Program-made: the position numbers and the translations under genes
In this document: positions 24,122-33,129 of the stretch, piece after piece
Position numbering within the stretch: position 1 is the stretch's first letter
How the letters are laid out: each line of letters starts with the position of its first letter
Notes under the pieces: generated by a model
What the model was told of the DNA's origin: nothing
The model's database searches: none
The model's input: the letters and a program-made list of their open reading frames with translations, nothing else
Assembly (NCBI RefSeq): GCF_029057325.1
Contig: NZ_JAICZW010000154.1
Location: 1-41,575, forward strand
DNA: 41,575 nt
DNA from: Bacteroides sp.
Lineage (GTDB): Bacteria > Bacteroidota > Bacteroidia > Bacteroidales > Bacteroidaceae
Reading direction: 5' to 3'

Positions 24122-24237
24122 TTTTTCTTTTGTTTTTTAGATTTATAATAAAGTTATCTCAGCCGATGACTGATAAGCCGACCGGAAATCTTTCGGTTTT
24201 TTTACCTAAAATTTTGTCAACTTTATCAGGCAGGCTG

Positions 24238-24266
24238 CAAATTTATAACAAAATGCTGTATAGCAA
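24238..24266 (-). promoter_or_regulatory. Predicted asd promoter
   Basis: On the minus strand TAAATTTG (24238-24245) fits TAnnTTTG, with TTG (24264-24266) 18 bp upstream. This implies a leader of about 110 nt. I saw no recognisable riboswitch in it. Confidence 0.55.
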
Positions 24267-24323
24267 CGCACAAAGTGAAAAGTTTTTCGTTATTTTGCAT
24301 CATAAACCTAAAACTTGTACTCT

Positions 24324-26459
24324 ATGAACTGGTTTGACTTTAGCTTGAAACTCCCGATTACCGACCCTACTTGGATATTTCTCCTTGTACTCCTCATCAT
24401 ATTGTTTGCGCCTATGTTGCTGAACAGGTTGCGCATCCCGCATATCATCGGCATGATTCTGGCGGGCCTCGTCATCGGTGAGCACGGCTTCAATATCCTG
24501 GTGCGTGACAGCAGTTTCGAGCTCTTCGGCAAGGTGGGGCTGTACTACATCATGTTTCTTGCCGGCTTGGAGATGAACATGGGCGATTTCAAACAGAACC
24601 GCGGCAAGGCGGTGGTGCTGGGACTGCTGGCTTTCATCATACCGATAGGCATCGGATTGGTCACGAATATGGCGTTGCTGAAATACAGCGTGCTGACCTC
24701 CGTCCTGCTGGCTAGTATGTATGCCTCGCATACGTTGGTCGCCTATCCGATTGTCATCCGTTACGGGGTGTCGCGCCATCGCAGTGTGAGCATTGCCGTA
24801 GGGGGTACGGCGGTGACCGACACGCTGACGTTGCTGGTGCTGGCGGTTGTCGGCGGCCTGTTCAAGGGTGAGTCGGGCAGCTGGTTCTGGCTGTGGCTGG
24901 TGGTGAAGGTGATTTTTCTGGGAGCATTGATCATTTACTTTTTCCCGCGTATCGGGCGCTGGTTTTTCCGGCGGTATGATGACAATGTGATGCAATTCAT
25001 TTTCATTCTTGCGATGGTGTTCCTTGGGGCGGGACTGATGGAGTTTGTGGGGATGGAGGGCATCCTGGGTGCTTTCCTCGCGGGCTTGGTGCTGAACCGC
25101 CTGATTCCGCACGTCTCTCCGCTGATGAACCATTTGGAGTTTGTGGGCAATGCGCTTTTCATCCCTTATTTTCTGATAGGCGTGGGAATGCTGATTGATG
25201 TGCATGTGATTTTCGGGCACGGAGATGCCTTGAAGGTGGCTGGTGTGATGATTGTGGTGGCGTTGCTGGGCAAATGGATAGCCTGCTGGCTGACGCAGAA
25301 GATATATAAGATGGGAGGCGTCGAACGGGAGCTGATGTATGGATTGAGCAATGCGCAGGCGGCGGCGACGCTGGCGGCGGTATTGGTGGGCTACAACATC
25401 ATCTTGCCTGATGGAGAACGTCTCTTGAACGACGATGTGCTGAACGGTACGGTGCTGCTGATTCTGGTGACTTGCATCGTCAGCTCATTCATTACGGAGC
25501 GTGCCGCGCGGAAGATAGCGATGGAAGAGGTCCACATCGAGGAGAACCGCTCGACGGAGAAAGAACGGATTCTGATTCCTATAGCCAATCCGGATACTAT
25601 TGAGGACTTGATTAGTCTCTCTTTGGTGATACGTGACTCCAAGCAGAAGGACAACTTGCTCGCCTTGAATGTCATCAACGATGATGCTCATTCGGAGAAC
25701 GCGGAACTCCGCGGGAAACGCTGCCTGGAGAAGGCGGCTATGATAACGGCGTCGGCGGATGTACCCCTGACGCAGATTACCCGTTACGACCTGAATATCG
25801 CTTCCGGCATCATCCATACGGCGAAAGAGTATGAGGCGACCGACATCATCATCGGACTGCATCGCAAGGTCAATATTGTGGATTCGTTCTTCGGCATGCT
25901 TACGGAGAACTTGCTGAAGGGTTTGCACCGTGAGGTCATCGTCTCCAAATTGCTGATACCTATCAACACTATCAGGCGGGTGATAGTGGCTGTTCCTCCG
26001 AAGGCCGAATATGAGGCGGGCTTCCAGAAGTGGGTGGAACATTTCTGCCGCTTGGGCTCGATGCTGGGCTGCCGGGTGCATTTCTATGCCAACGAAGAGA
26101 CCACCGCCCGTTTGCAGGGATTGGTGAAGAAGAAATATGGAAAGACCTTGACGGACTTCTCCCGCCTGGACGATTGGGACGACTTGCTGCTGCTGACGGG
26201 GCAGGTGAATTACGATCACCTGCTGGGCATCATCAGTGCCCGTCGAGGCTCCATTTCCTACGATAGCTCGTTCGAGAAACTGCCTACGCAAATCAGCAAG
26301 TATTTTGCGAATAACAGCTTGATTGTGGTTTATCCCGATCAGTTGGGCGAACCGCAGGATTCGGTCTCCTTCTCTAATCCGCATGGCAACAATGAGGCGC
26401 AGTATTACGAGAAAGTGGGCACATGGTTCTATAAATGGTTTAAGAAAGAAAAGGAATAA
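24324..26459 (+). CDS. CPA2-type cation:proton antiporter with C-terminal USP-like domains
   Basis: 711 aa. Residues about 1-400 hold 11-13 membrane segments of a Na+(K+)/H+ exchanger (LRIPHIIGMILAGLVIGEHG, FLAGLEMNM, EGILGAFLAGLVLNRLIPH). The cytoplasmic half carries two universal-stress-protein-like units (from about 415, RILIPIANPDTIEDLISLSL, and from about 560, RRVIVAVPPKAEYEAGFQKW), probably nucleotide-sensing regulatory domains. It would exchange Na+ or K+ for H+ at the inner membrane for pH or ion homeostasis. ATG 24324 is chosen over a TTG three codons upstream. It is divergent from asd, and tcdA starts 4 nt after its stop. Confidence 0.88.
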   Translation: MNWFDFSLKLPITDPTWIFLLVLLIILFAPMLLNRLRIPHIIGMILAGLVIGEHGFNILVRDSSFELFGKVGLYYIMFLAGLEMNMGDFKQNRGKAVVLGLLAFIIPIGIGLVTNMALLKYSVLTSVLLASMYASHTLVAYPIVIRYGVSRHRSVSIAVGGTAVTDTLTLLVLAVVGGLFKGESGSWFWLWLVVKVIFLGALIIYFFPRIGRWFFRRYDDNVMQFIFILAMVFLGAGLMEFVGMEGILGAFLAGLVLNRLIPHVSPLMNHLEFVGNALFIPYFLIGVGMLIDVHVIFGHGDALKVAGVMIVVALLGKWIACWLTQKIYKMGGVERELMYGLSNAQAAATLAAVLVGYNIILPDGERLLNDDVLNGTVLLILVTCIVSSFITERAARKIAMEEVHIEENRSTEKERILIPIANPDTIEDLISLSLVIRDSKQKDNLLALNVINDDAHSENAELRGKRCLEKAAMITASADVPLTQITRYDLNIASGIIHTAKEYEATDIIIGLHRKVNIVDSFFGMLTENLLKGLHREVIVSKLLIPINTIRRVIVAVPPKAEYEAGFQKWVEHFCRLGSMLGCRVHFYANEETTARLQGLVKKKYGKTLTDFSRLDDWDDLLLLTGQVNYDHLLGIISARRGSISYDSSFEKLPTQISKYFANNSLIVVYPDQLGEPQDSVSFSNPHGNNEAQYYEKVGTWFYKWFKKEKE

Positions 26460-26463
26460 ACAG

Positions 26464-27174
26464 ATGGAAGATTGGCAACAGAGGACAAAGCTTTTGTTGG
26501 GAGAGGAGAAGGCTGAACGGCTGCGACGGGCGCACGTGCTTGTCGTGGGGCTGGGAGGCGTAGGCGCATACGCCGCCGAGATGATTTGCCGGGCCGGGGT
26601 GGGACGCATGACGATTGTCGATGCGGATATGGTGCAACCCACGAACATCAACCGTCAGTTGCCGGCTTTGCACTCTACCGTGGGACAGCAGAAGGCGGAA
26701 GTGCTGGCGGCACGTTTCAGGGATATCAACCCCGAACTGGAGCTGACCGTGCTTCCTCTATTTTTGAAAGACGAGAATATCCCCGAATTATTGGATGCCT
26801 CCACCTACGACTTTGTGGTGGACGCCATTGATACGCTGGCACCGAAATGCCACCTCATTGTGGAAGCGATGAGGCGGCACATCAAGATTGTGTCAAGTAT
26901 GGGAGCGGGTGCCAAGAGCGACATCACGCAGGTGCGTTTTGCCGATATATGGGACACCTATCATTGCGGGCTGAGCAAGGCGGTGCGCAAGCGGCTCCAG
27001 AAGATGGGCGTCAGGCGCAAGCTGCCCGTTGTATTCAGTACGGAGCAGGCGGATCCGAAGGCCGTGTTGCTGACGGAGGACGAGCTGAACAAGAAATCGA
27101 CTTGCGGCACGGTGAGCTATCTGCCGGCGGTATTCGGGTGCTATTTGGCGGAGTATGTGATAAAGAGGTTATGA
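26464..27174 (+). CDS. tcdA: tRNA threonylcarbamoyladenosine dehydratase (TcdA/CsdL)
   Basis: 236 aa, E1-like ThiF/MoeB fold. It converts t6A37 of ANN-decoding tRNAs to the cyclic ct6A form using ATP. VLVVGLGGVGAYAAEMICRAG is the nucleotide-binding loop, followed by DADMVQPTNINRQLPA, DAIDTLAPK and a KSTCGTVSYLPAVFG segment near the C-terminus, all typical. The length is slightly short but complete. It starts 4 nt after the antiporter stop, so probably co-transcribed with it. Confidence 0.93.
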   Translation: MEDWQQRTKLLLGEEKAERLRRAHVLVVGLGGVGAYAAEMICRAGVGRMTIVDADMVQPTNINRQLPALHSTVGQQKAEVLAARFRDINPELELTVLPLFLKDENIPELLDASTYDFVVDAIDTLAPKCHLIVEAMRRHIKIVSSMGAGAKSDITQVRFADIWDTYHCGLSKAVRKRLQKMGVRRKLPVVFSTEQADPKAVLLTEDELNKKSTCGTVSYLPAVFGCYLAEYVIKRL

Positions 27175-27214
27175 TAGCTCCTGCTGACTCCCGATAACTC
27201 TTAAAATAAAACTT

Positions 27215-27874
27215 ATGATACAATTAAAGAATATAACGAAAAGCTTCGGCAACCTGCAAGTATTGCGGGGCATTGATTTATCCATAGAGAAAGGCGAAGT
27301 GGTCAGCATTGTCGGCCCCAGCGGGGCAGGCAAGACGACGTTGTTGCAGATAATGGGTACGTTGGACAGGCCGGATGGCGGTTCGGTGGTGATTGACGGC
27401 ACACAGGTGGACCGCATGAAGGAGCGGGAGCTCTCCGCCTTCCGCAACCGGCATATCGGCTTCGTTTTCCAGTTTCATCAGCTGTTGCCGGAATTCACGG
27501 CTTTGGAGAATGTGATGATACCAGCCTTCATTGCCGGAAGAGGGCAACAGGAAGCTAAAGCGGCTGCCACGGAAATCCTGGAGTTCATGGGACTTGCCGG
27601 ACGTGCTTCCCACAAGCCGAACGAGCTCTCCGGAGGCGAGAAGCAGCGTGTCGCTGTGGCGCGTGCGCTTATCAACCGTCCTGCTGTCGTGCTGGCCGAC
27701 GAACCTTCCGGCAGTCTGGATACCCACAACAAGGAGGAGCTTCACCAGCTTTTCTTCGACCTGCGCAACCGCTTGGGGCAGACCTTTGTCATCGTCACCC
27801 ACGACGAAGGACTGGCACAACTCACTGACCGGACGATACATATTGTGGATGGGGAGATTTGTGGCGGAGTTTGA
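27215..27874 (+). CDS. lolD: ABC transporter ATP-binding protein, LolD-like
   Basis: 219 aa. Walker [11 protein letters not shown]-loop [19 protein letters not shown], signature [15 protein letters not shown], Walker [10 protein letters not shown] and the H-loop VTHDE are all present. Sequence and length fit the LolD/MacB subgroup, which powers lipoprotein release from the inner membrane (LolCDE) or similar mechanotransmission systems. No permease gene is adjacent, which is common in Bacteroides. The LolD assignment is by subgroup resemblance only. It is the third gene of a likely antiporter-tcdA-ABC operon (40-nt gap). Confidence 0.8.
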   Translation: MIQLKNITKSFGNLQVLRGIDLSIEKGEVVSIVGPSGAGKTTLLQIMGTLDRPDGGSVVIDGTQVDRMKERELSAFRNRHIGFVFQFHQLLPEFTALENVMIPAFIAGRGQQEAKAAATEILEFMGLAGRASHKPNELSGGEKQRVAVARALINRPAVVLADEPSGSLDTHNKEELHQLFFDLRNRLGQTFVIVTHDEGLAQLTDRTIHIVDGEICGGV

Positions 27875-27952
27875 TTCTTGCTTTTTCTTTTCTTCTATTT
27901 GGACTATATGGAAGAATCGCAAATATTAACATCGTGGATACTCTTCTGAACG

Positions 27953-27974
27953 CTGAAACCTGAAATCGGAAATT
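27953..27974 (+). repeat. Short heptanucleotide run after the ABC gene
   Basis: Units TGAAACC, TGAAATC, GGAAATT at 7-bp steps, about 80 nt past the ABC stop. Same unit as the salvage-locus arrays. Confidence 0.5.
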
Positions 27975-27996
27975 TTTTATTTCTCTTGTCCGGGGC

Positions 27997-28165
27997 TTAT
28001 CCGGTTCTTTTCTGTATTGTACTTTCTTCGTGTTTTTTCGGACATTCTTCGGATTTATAAGAGTGGAGTTTGTCCGAAGGACATCCGAAGCAGAAGTGGC
28101 TCTGACCGCTTTAACCCCTAAGCCGACTTGTTGGCTGATAACTCCTTTTAACTTCTTTAAAGAAC
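27997..28165 (+). repeat. Inverted-repeat element C2 followed by repeat D2
   Basis: 27997-28100 matches element C1 (common start CTTATCCGGT, same TTCGGAC arms at 28037-28053 and 28073-28089, common AGAGTGGAGTTTGTCCGAAG). 28110-28165 matches repeat D1. The order C-D is the reverse of the 22.5-kb locus (D-C), with orientation kept. The 517-bp gap before susC otherwise holds the promoter region. Confidence 0.7.
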
Positions 28166-28203
28166 TGTGGCTCTACATAAAAACAGTTTTTAAGATTCGT
28201 AAA

Positions 28204-28263
28204 ATAGTCCATGCCCTTCATGCGATAGTCCATTTCATTCCTGTTTGTAATATAGTTACTTTG
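28204..28263 (+). promoter_or_regulatory. susC promoter with two direct-repeat activator sites
   Basis: ATAGTCCAT occurs at 28204-28212 and again, identically, at 28225-28233 (21-bp step). TTACTTTG (28256-28263), a variant of the Bacteroides -7 box, starts 31 bp after the second site. The GH2 gene has the same layout with identical spacing, and an AraC-family gene lies nearby. Confidence 0.6.
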
Positions 28264-28391
28264 CGGCAGATTTTACTATAAGACTGAAAGATGATTTCAG
28301 ATATATTGTAAATCTGCCATGAAAAATGATATGCATATAACAAGATAGGTCCTATTTAATTAAAAAAAGTAATTAATTAAACACGTTAAGT

Positions 28392-31300
28392 ATGTTGAAG
28401 AGCTTAAGAAAGATCAGTTTAATCCTGTTAGCCGGAGCGTTAAGTTATCCTGAGACCGGCCATGCAGAGGTAACATTAGATCAGTCGAATGTAGGTATTT
28501 CCCAACAGAACGGGAAAATTACCGGTACGGTGGCAGATAGCTTCGGTCCGGTGGCCGGAGCTTCTGTGATGGTGAAAGGCACCACAAACGGTATCATAAC
28601 CGATATGGACGGACAATTCACTTTGGAAGGAGTGACAAAAGGCGATATCATACAGATATCATATATTGGATTTGTCACTCAGGAAATCAAATATACCGGG
28701 CAGGCAACCCTGAAAATCATTTTAACCGAAGATACGCAGATGCTGAACGAAGTCGTTGTTGTCGGATTCGGAACGCAGAAGAAAGTAAATCTGACAGGTT
28801 CGGTGGGAACAGTCAATGCCGAGGCGTTGGAGTCTCGCCCTGTCCAAAATGCGGTTCAGGCATTGCAAGGCATGATTCCCGGTTTGCAGATTTCAACCAC
28901 AAGTGGTACGCTGGATAAGAAAATGGATATGAATATCCGTGGAACAGGTACTATCGGCGAAGGCTCGGAAGGCGGTCCGTTGGTTTTGATTGATGGTATG
29001 GAGGGCGACATTAATTCCATCAACCCACAAGATATTGAGAATATCTCTGTATTGAAGGATGCGGCAGCTTCTTCTATTTACGGTTCGCGCGCACCGTTCG
29101 GAGTTATCCTGGTGACAACCAAAAGCGGAAAGAGCGGGAAAACGACCATCAACTACAACAACAGTTTCCGTTGGGGAAGCCCGGTCAAGATACCCAAACA
29201 GATGGACTCCTACACATTTGCCACATTCTACAATGATGCGTGCTTGAATAACGGGGCAGGAGCCTATTTCACCCCTGAACATTTACAACGCATCAAGGAT
29301 TACCAAGACGGCAAAATATCTACTGTCAGCCTTGCGAATGGAGATTATTGGTATGATGGATATACCGCCGGTAATGCCAATACGGATTGGTACGATGTGA
29401 TTTATCGTGACCACACTTTTTCGCAAGAGCATAATCTGAGCCTGAATGGCGGTTCGGAGAAGGTCAGTTATTATCTTTCCATGAATTACCTGGACCAAAA
29501 CGGATTGATGGAGTTTAATCAGGATACCTATGACCGTTATACGGCGACAGCAAAAATCAACCTTACATTGGCAGATTGGGCAAAGTTGAATTATAGTAAT
29601 CGTTTTACCCGGGAAGATTTCGGTCGTCCTTCTTCTCTGACGAACGATCTGTTCAGAGACCTCGCCAGGCAGGGATGGCCGACATTGCCGGTATATGACG
29701 ACAACGGTTATATGTACTCTTCTCCTTCTCCTGTCTTGGGATTGAGAGATGGAGGACGGGATAAAACTCAGACCGACAATGTTTATCAACAAATCTCATT
29801 GATTTTGGAACCCATTAAAAACTGGATTACCCATGCTGACTTTAATTACAGATTCATGTCTGCTAACCGTCATTGGGACAAACAATATCTGTATAACCAC
29901 GATGTCCATGGAAATCCGTATATTTACGATTCAAGTTCAAATGTACATGAAGACCAACTCAAGGAAAACTATATGAATATCAACGCTTACACGGAATACT
30001 CCTATAGCCTTGAATCCGGACATAATTTCAAAGGTATGGTGGGCTTTCAGGCGGAGCAGTTGAAAATGACAGAGTTCGGGCTGCAACGTAACGGTATCAT
30101 TGTCCCGGGACAACCGGAAGTTGATATAACCACCGGACAGGATTATTATGGAAACACTATTACTCCGAGTACTAACGGTGCGCGTTATGCGTGGTCCACG
30201 GCAGGTTTCTTCGGGCGTGTCAACTATGATTACCAAGGTAAATATCTGGCGGAAGTCAACCTGCGATATGACGGTACCTCCCGTTTCCGCAGAGAGCAAC
30301 GCTGGAATTGGTTCCCCTCTTTCTCCTTAGGTTGGAACATCGCACGTGAGGAGTTCTGGAAACCGATTGCGGATTATGTAGGAACGCTGAAATTGCGTGG
30401 CTCTTACGGGGAATTGGGAAACCAAAATACAAAAGATTGGTATCCGACCTATCGGGTATTGAACGTAAGCGCAAGTAGCGGATACTGGTTACAGAACGGA
30501 ATGAGACCGAATACAGCGACGGTTCCGGGTCTTATCAGTGCATCTTTGGGCTGGGAACGTGTCCGTAACTGGAATATCGGATTGGATTTCGGGGCTTTCA
30601 ATAACCGCCTGACAGGTTCATTCGATTATTACAACCGTTTGACGCTCGACATGGTAGGCCCGGCTCCCGATTGCCTTATATTCTTGGGCTGGAAGTGCCT
30701 AAAACAAACAATACGGACTTGAAGACATACGGCTTTGACCTGGATATCAGTTGGAACGACCGGTTGCGGAACGGATTGGGATATGGAATCAAGTTTATAC
30801 TTTCCGACGCCCGTACCAAAATCACCCGTTATCCCAATCCGACCAATACATTGGATAAATATCTGTCAGGTGAGATGATGGGAGATCTCTACGGATATGA
30901 GACAATCGGCATTGCCAAATCAAAAGAGGAGATGGAGCAACACTTGGCTTCACTTCCCAACGGCGGTCAAGACGCGTTAGGTACCAATTGGGATGCAGGT
31001 GACATCATGTACAAAGATTTGAATGGAGACGGCAAAATAGACAATGGCGGATATAAATACAACGATATGGGCGATTTGAAGAAGATAGGCAACGATACTC
31101 CCCGCTATCTGTTCGGTCTTGACTTGAACGCCGATTACAAAGGATTTGATTTCCGCGCTTTCTTCCAGGGTGTCATGAAACGCGATTACTGGCAAGGCAG
31201 TGCCTATTTTTGGGGTGCTACTGGTCTTTGGCATTCCACCGGCTTTGTAGAACATACGGACTATTTCCGTGCCGAGGCGTCCAATGACCTGCCGGCAAAT

Positions 31301-31561
31301 TTAAATGCTTATTACCCCCGTCCTGTATTCGATTCAAGCAAGAACAGACAGAAACAGACCGCTTATTTGCAAAATGCGGCATACATTCGTCTGAAGAATG
31401 TACAGCTAGGCTATACTTTACCTGCAAATCTGACAAGTAAGTTCCATATATCGAAACTTCGCTTGTTCGTTTCCGGCGAGAACTTGTGGACCGGTACTTC
31501 GTTGGCGAATATGTTCGATCCTGACTCAATCAATGGAGGCGGCCAAAGCTGTGGCCGATGA
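28392..31561 (+). pseudogene. SusC-family TonB-dependent receptor, frameshifted and 3'-truncated
   Basis: An outer-membrane glycan importer in origin. Signal peptide, then a carboxypeptidase-like regulatory domain (ITGTVADSFGPVAGASVMVK), TonB box/plug (LNEVVVVGFGTQKKVNLTGS) and the barrel up to about residue 756. At about 30670 one base is missing: the first frame (28392-30722) leaves the family sequence after MVGPAPD, and the +2 frame resumes with LPYILGLEVPKTNNTDLKTY. The second frame runs through NLWTGTSLANMFDPDSINGG, then stops after a few unrelated residues at 31561, where the last 30-40 residues and final beta strand should be. The gene is broken twice, unless the single-base change is a sequencing error. 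Confidence 0.88.
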
Positions 31562-32711
31562 AGTCATTTTGGTTGAGAATACGGGTCTGGTGCAGCAATC
31601 TTCCGAAGAAGCTGCCAACCCTTACATGGATATGTTTTCGGCAGAAAATATGTCTGGTTATAGCGAAGTATTATTGTGGCGCCCTTATAGTAAAGCCTTA
31701 GGAGTTACCCACAATGTAGTGACAGCCGGCCAACATGGTAATTATGGTATTGGACTTACGCGCGGTATGGTAGAGGGCTTTTTGATGGCGAATGGTCTGC
31801 CGATTTATGCGGCAAACAGCGGTTATCATGGCGATGAGACGATTGCTGATGTGCGCAAAGACCGTGATTCTCGTCTTACGATTTTCCTTAAAGAACCGGG
31901 ACAAAAGAATATTCTGTATCCTTCGGCAGATGGAGATATGGCAGTACCCGTTGAACCTTATCCGGTCATACTGAACAGTAATCCGGAAAAGGGATATTCT
32001 ACCGGTTACGCTTTGCGCAAAGGCAGCAGTTATGAGCAGAAGCAGTGCTGCAATGTGGAAAACTATACCGGTGCTCTGATATTTCGTGGTACGGAAGCCT
32101 TACTCAATTATATCGAGGCTTGCTACGAACGGGATGGTGCTTTAGACGGAACCGCCCAAAACTATTGGAGGAAAATCCGTGAACGTTCTCATCTTGATCC
32201 GGATTACAATAAAACAATCAGCGCAACAGATATGGCGAAAGAAGCACCCAATGATTGGGGAGCATATTCGGCAGGAAAATTGGTGGATCCGACTTTGTTC
32301 AATATCCGTCGCGAACGTCGTTGCGAATTGATGGCTGAGGCTTTGCGTTATATGGACTTGCGCCGTTGGAGAGCGATGGATCAAATGATTGACACGCCGT
32401 ACCACATCGAAGGGTTCAAAATCTGGGGTGAAATGCAAAATTGGTATAAGAACGAAGATGGTTCTTCGCAATTGGTATATGGCATGGACAATACGAAATC
32501 CAATGTATCCGAACTTACACGTAGTGACTACTTGCGTCCATACGAAAAGGTCAGCAACAACATTGCGAAAGATGGTTACAGATGGTCTATGGCACATTAT
32601 CTGACACCGTACAATATACAGCATTTCGATATTACAGGCGGTGTGGAAAATTCTCCGATTTACCAGAATCCTTATTGGCCTACAGAAGCGAACTTGCCGG
32701 CTATTAAATAA
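31533..32711 (+). pseudogene. SusD/RagB-family lipoprotein, 5'-truncated remnant
   Basis: 392 codons remain. They begin inside a helix (EAAKAVADEVIL) and include the conserved SusD C-terminal features: TGALIFRGTEALLNYIEACYE, IRRERRCELMAEALRYMDLRRW and a final PYWPTEANLP. The signal peptide, lipobox and roughly the first 200 residues (TPR-like N-terminal region) are missing, so it cannot be exported or form the SusCD lid. The reading frame overlaps the end of the susC remnant, which suggests one deletion removed the susC 3' end together with the susD 5' part. The ATG at 31533 is fortuitous. Confidence 0.87.
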
Positions 32712-32808
32712 TGAACATGGAGGCAATGACCTGTTGGCGAAATTCATTTGCAAAATTGCTTCCCTCGTTTTTTTTAATATACTGATTATCAGAGGTTGAA
32801 AAAAGAGT

Positions 32809-32896
32809 TGACAGACACTTGTGTTCAACATGACAGACACTTGTGTTCAAGCTGACAGACACAAGTGTTTGAGACGACAGATGCAAGTGTCTGTCA
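32809..32896 (+). repeat. Four-unit tandem array, exact 22-bp period (array B2)
   Basis: Units start at 32809, 32831, 32853 and 32875. Two read TGACAGACACTTGTGTTCAA and two carry the core inverted (ACAAGTGT). Same unit as array B1. Confidence 0.85.
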
Positions 32897-32945
32897 AGCC
32901 GGGGAATATAGGGGAATTGCAGAAGTCATTTTCTTGTTGATTTAA

Positions 32946-33034
32946 TTCCGCCAACAGGCAGGCAATGACAATCAATATCCCTTGTTTGGACGTCCATTGA
33001 ACGTTCTTAGACAAGGGATATTTGTTTGGCGGAA
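32946..33034. repeat. Large interrupted palindrome between susD remnant and GH2 gene
   Basis: Nested arms: TTCCGCCAA (32946-32954) with TTGGCGGAA (33026-33034), and AATATCCCTTGT (32974-32985) with ACAAGGGATATT (33011-33022), both perfect. It could be an attenuating hairpin, a terminator without a T-run, or an element remnant. It lies directly upstream of the GH2 promoter. Confidence 0.65.
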
Positions 33035-33043
33035 AATCATAAA

Positions 33044-33103
33044 ATTCTCCATTAGAATCCTTGTTTAGTCTATTTCTTAGAAAATGAAAAAGGGCTTAAT
33101 TTG
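33044..33103 (+). promoter_or_regulatory. GH2 promoter with the same two-site layout as susC
   Basis: ATTCTCCAT (33044-33052) and TTAGTCTAT (33065-33073) lie 21 bp apart, and TTAATTTG (33096-33103) starts 31 bp after the second. The steps are exactly those of the susC promoter. The ATG is 27 nt downstream. Confidence 0.55.
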
Positions 33104-33129
33104 CATACGATAAACTTAATACCTGATTT

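Noticed and set aside
24124..24237. Lysine-type riboswitch in the asd leader
   Set aside because: The leader is short and AT-rich with no recognisable lysine-riboswitch architecture; regulation left open.
24300..25220. 306-codon minus-strand frame opposite the antiporter
   Set aside because: His/Gln-rich shadow of a clear membrane protein.
30640..30722. Programmed frameshift in susC
   Set aside because: No slippery heptamer with stimulatory structure seen; the gene is also truncated, so decay or a sequencing error is simpler.
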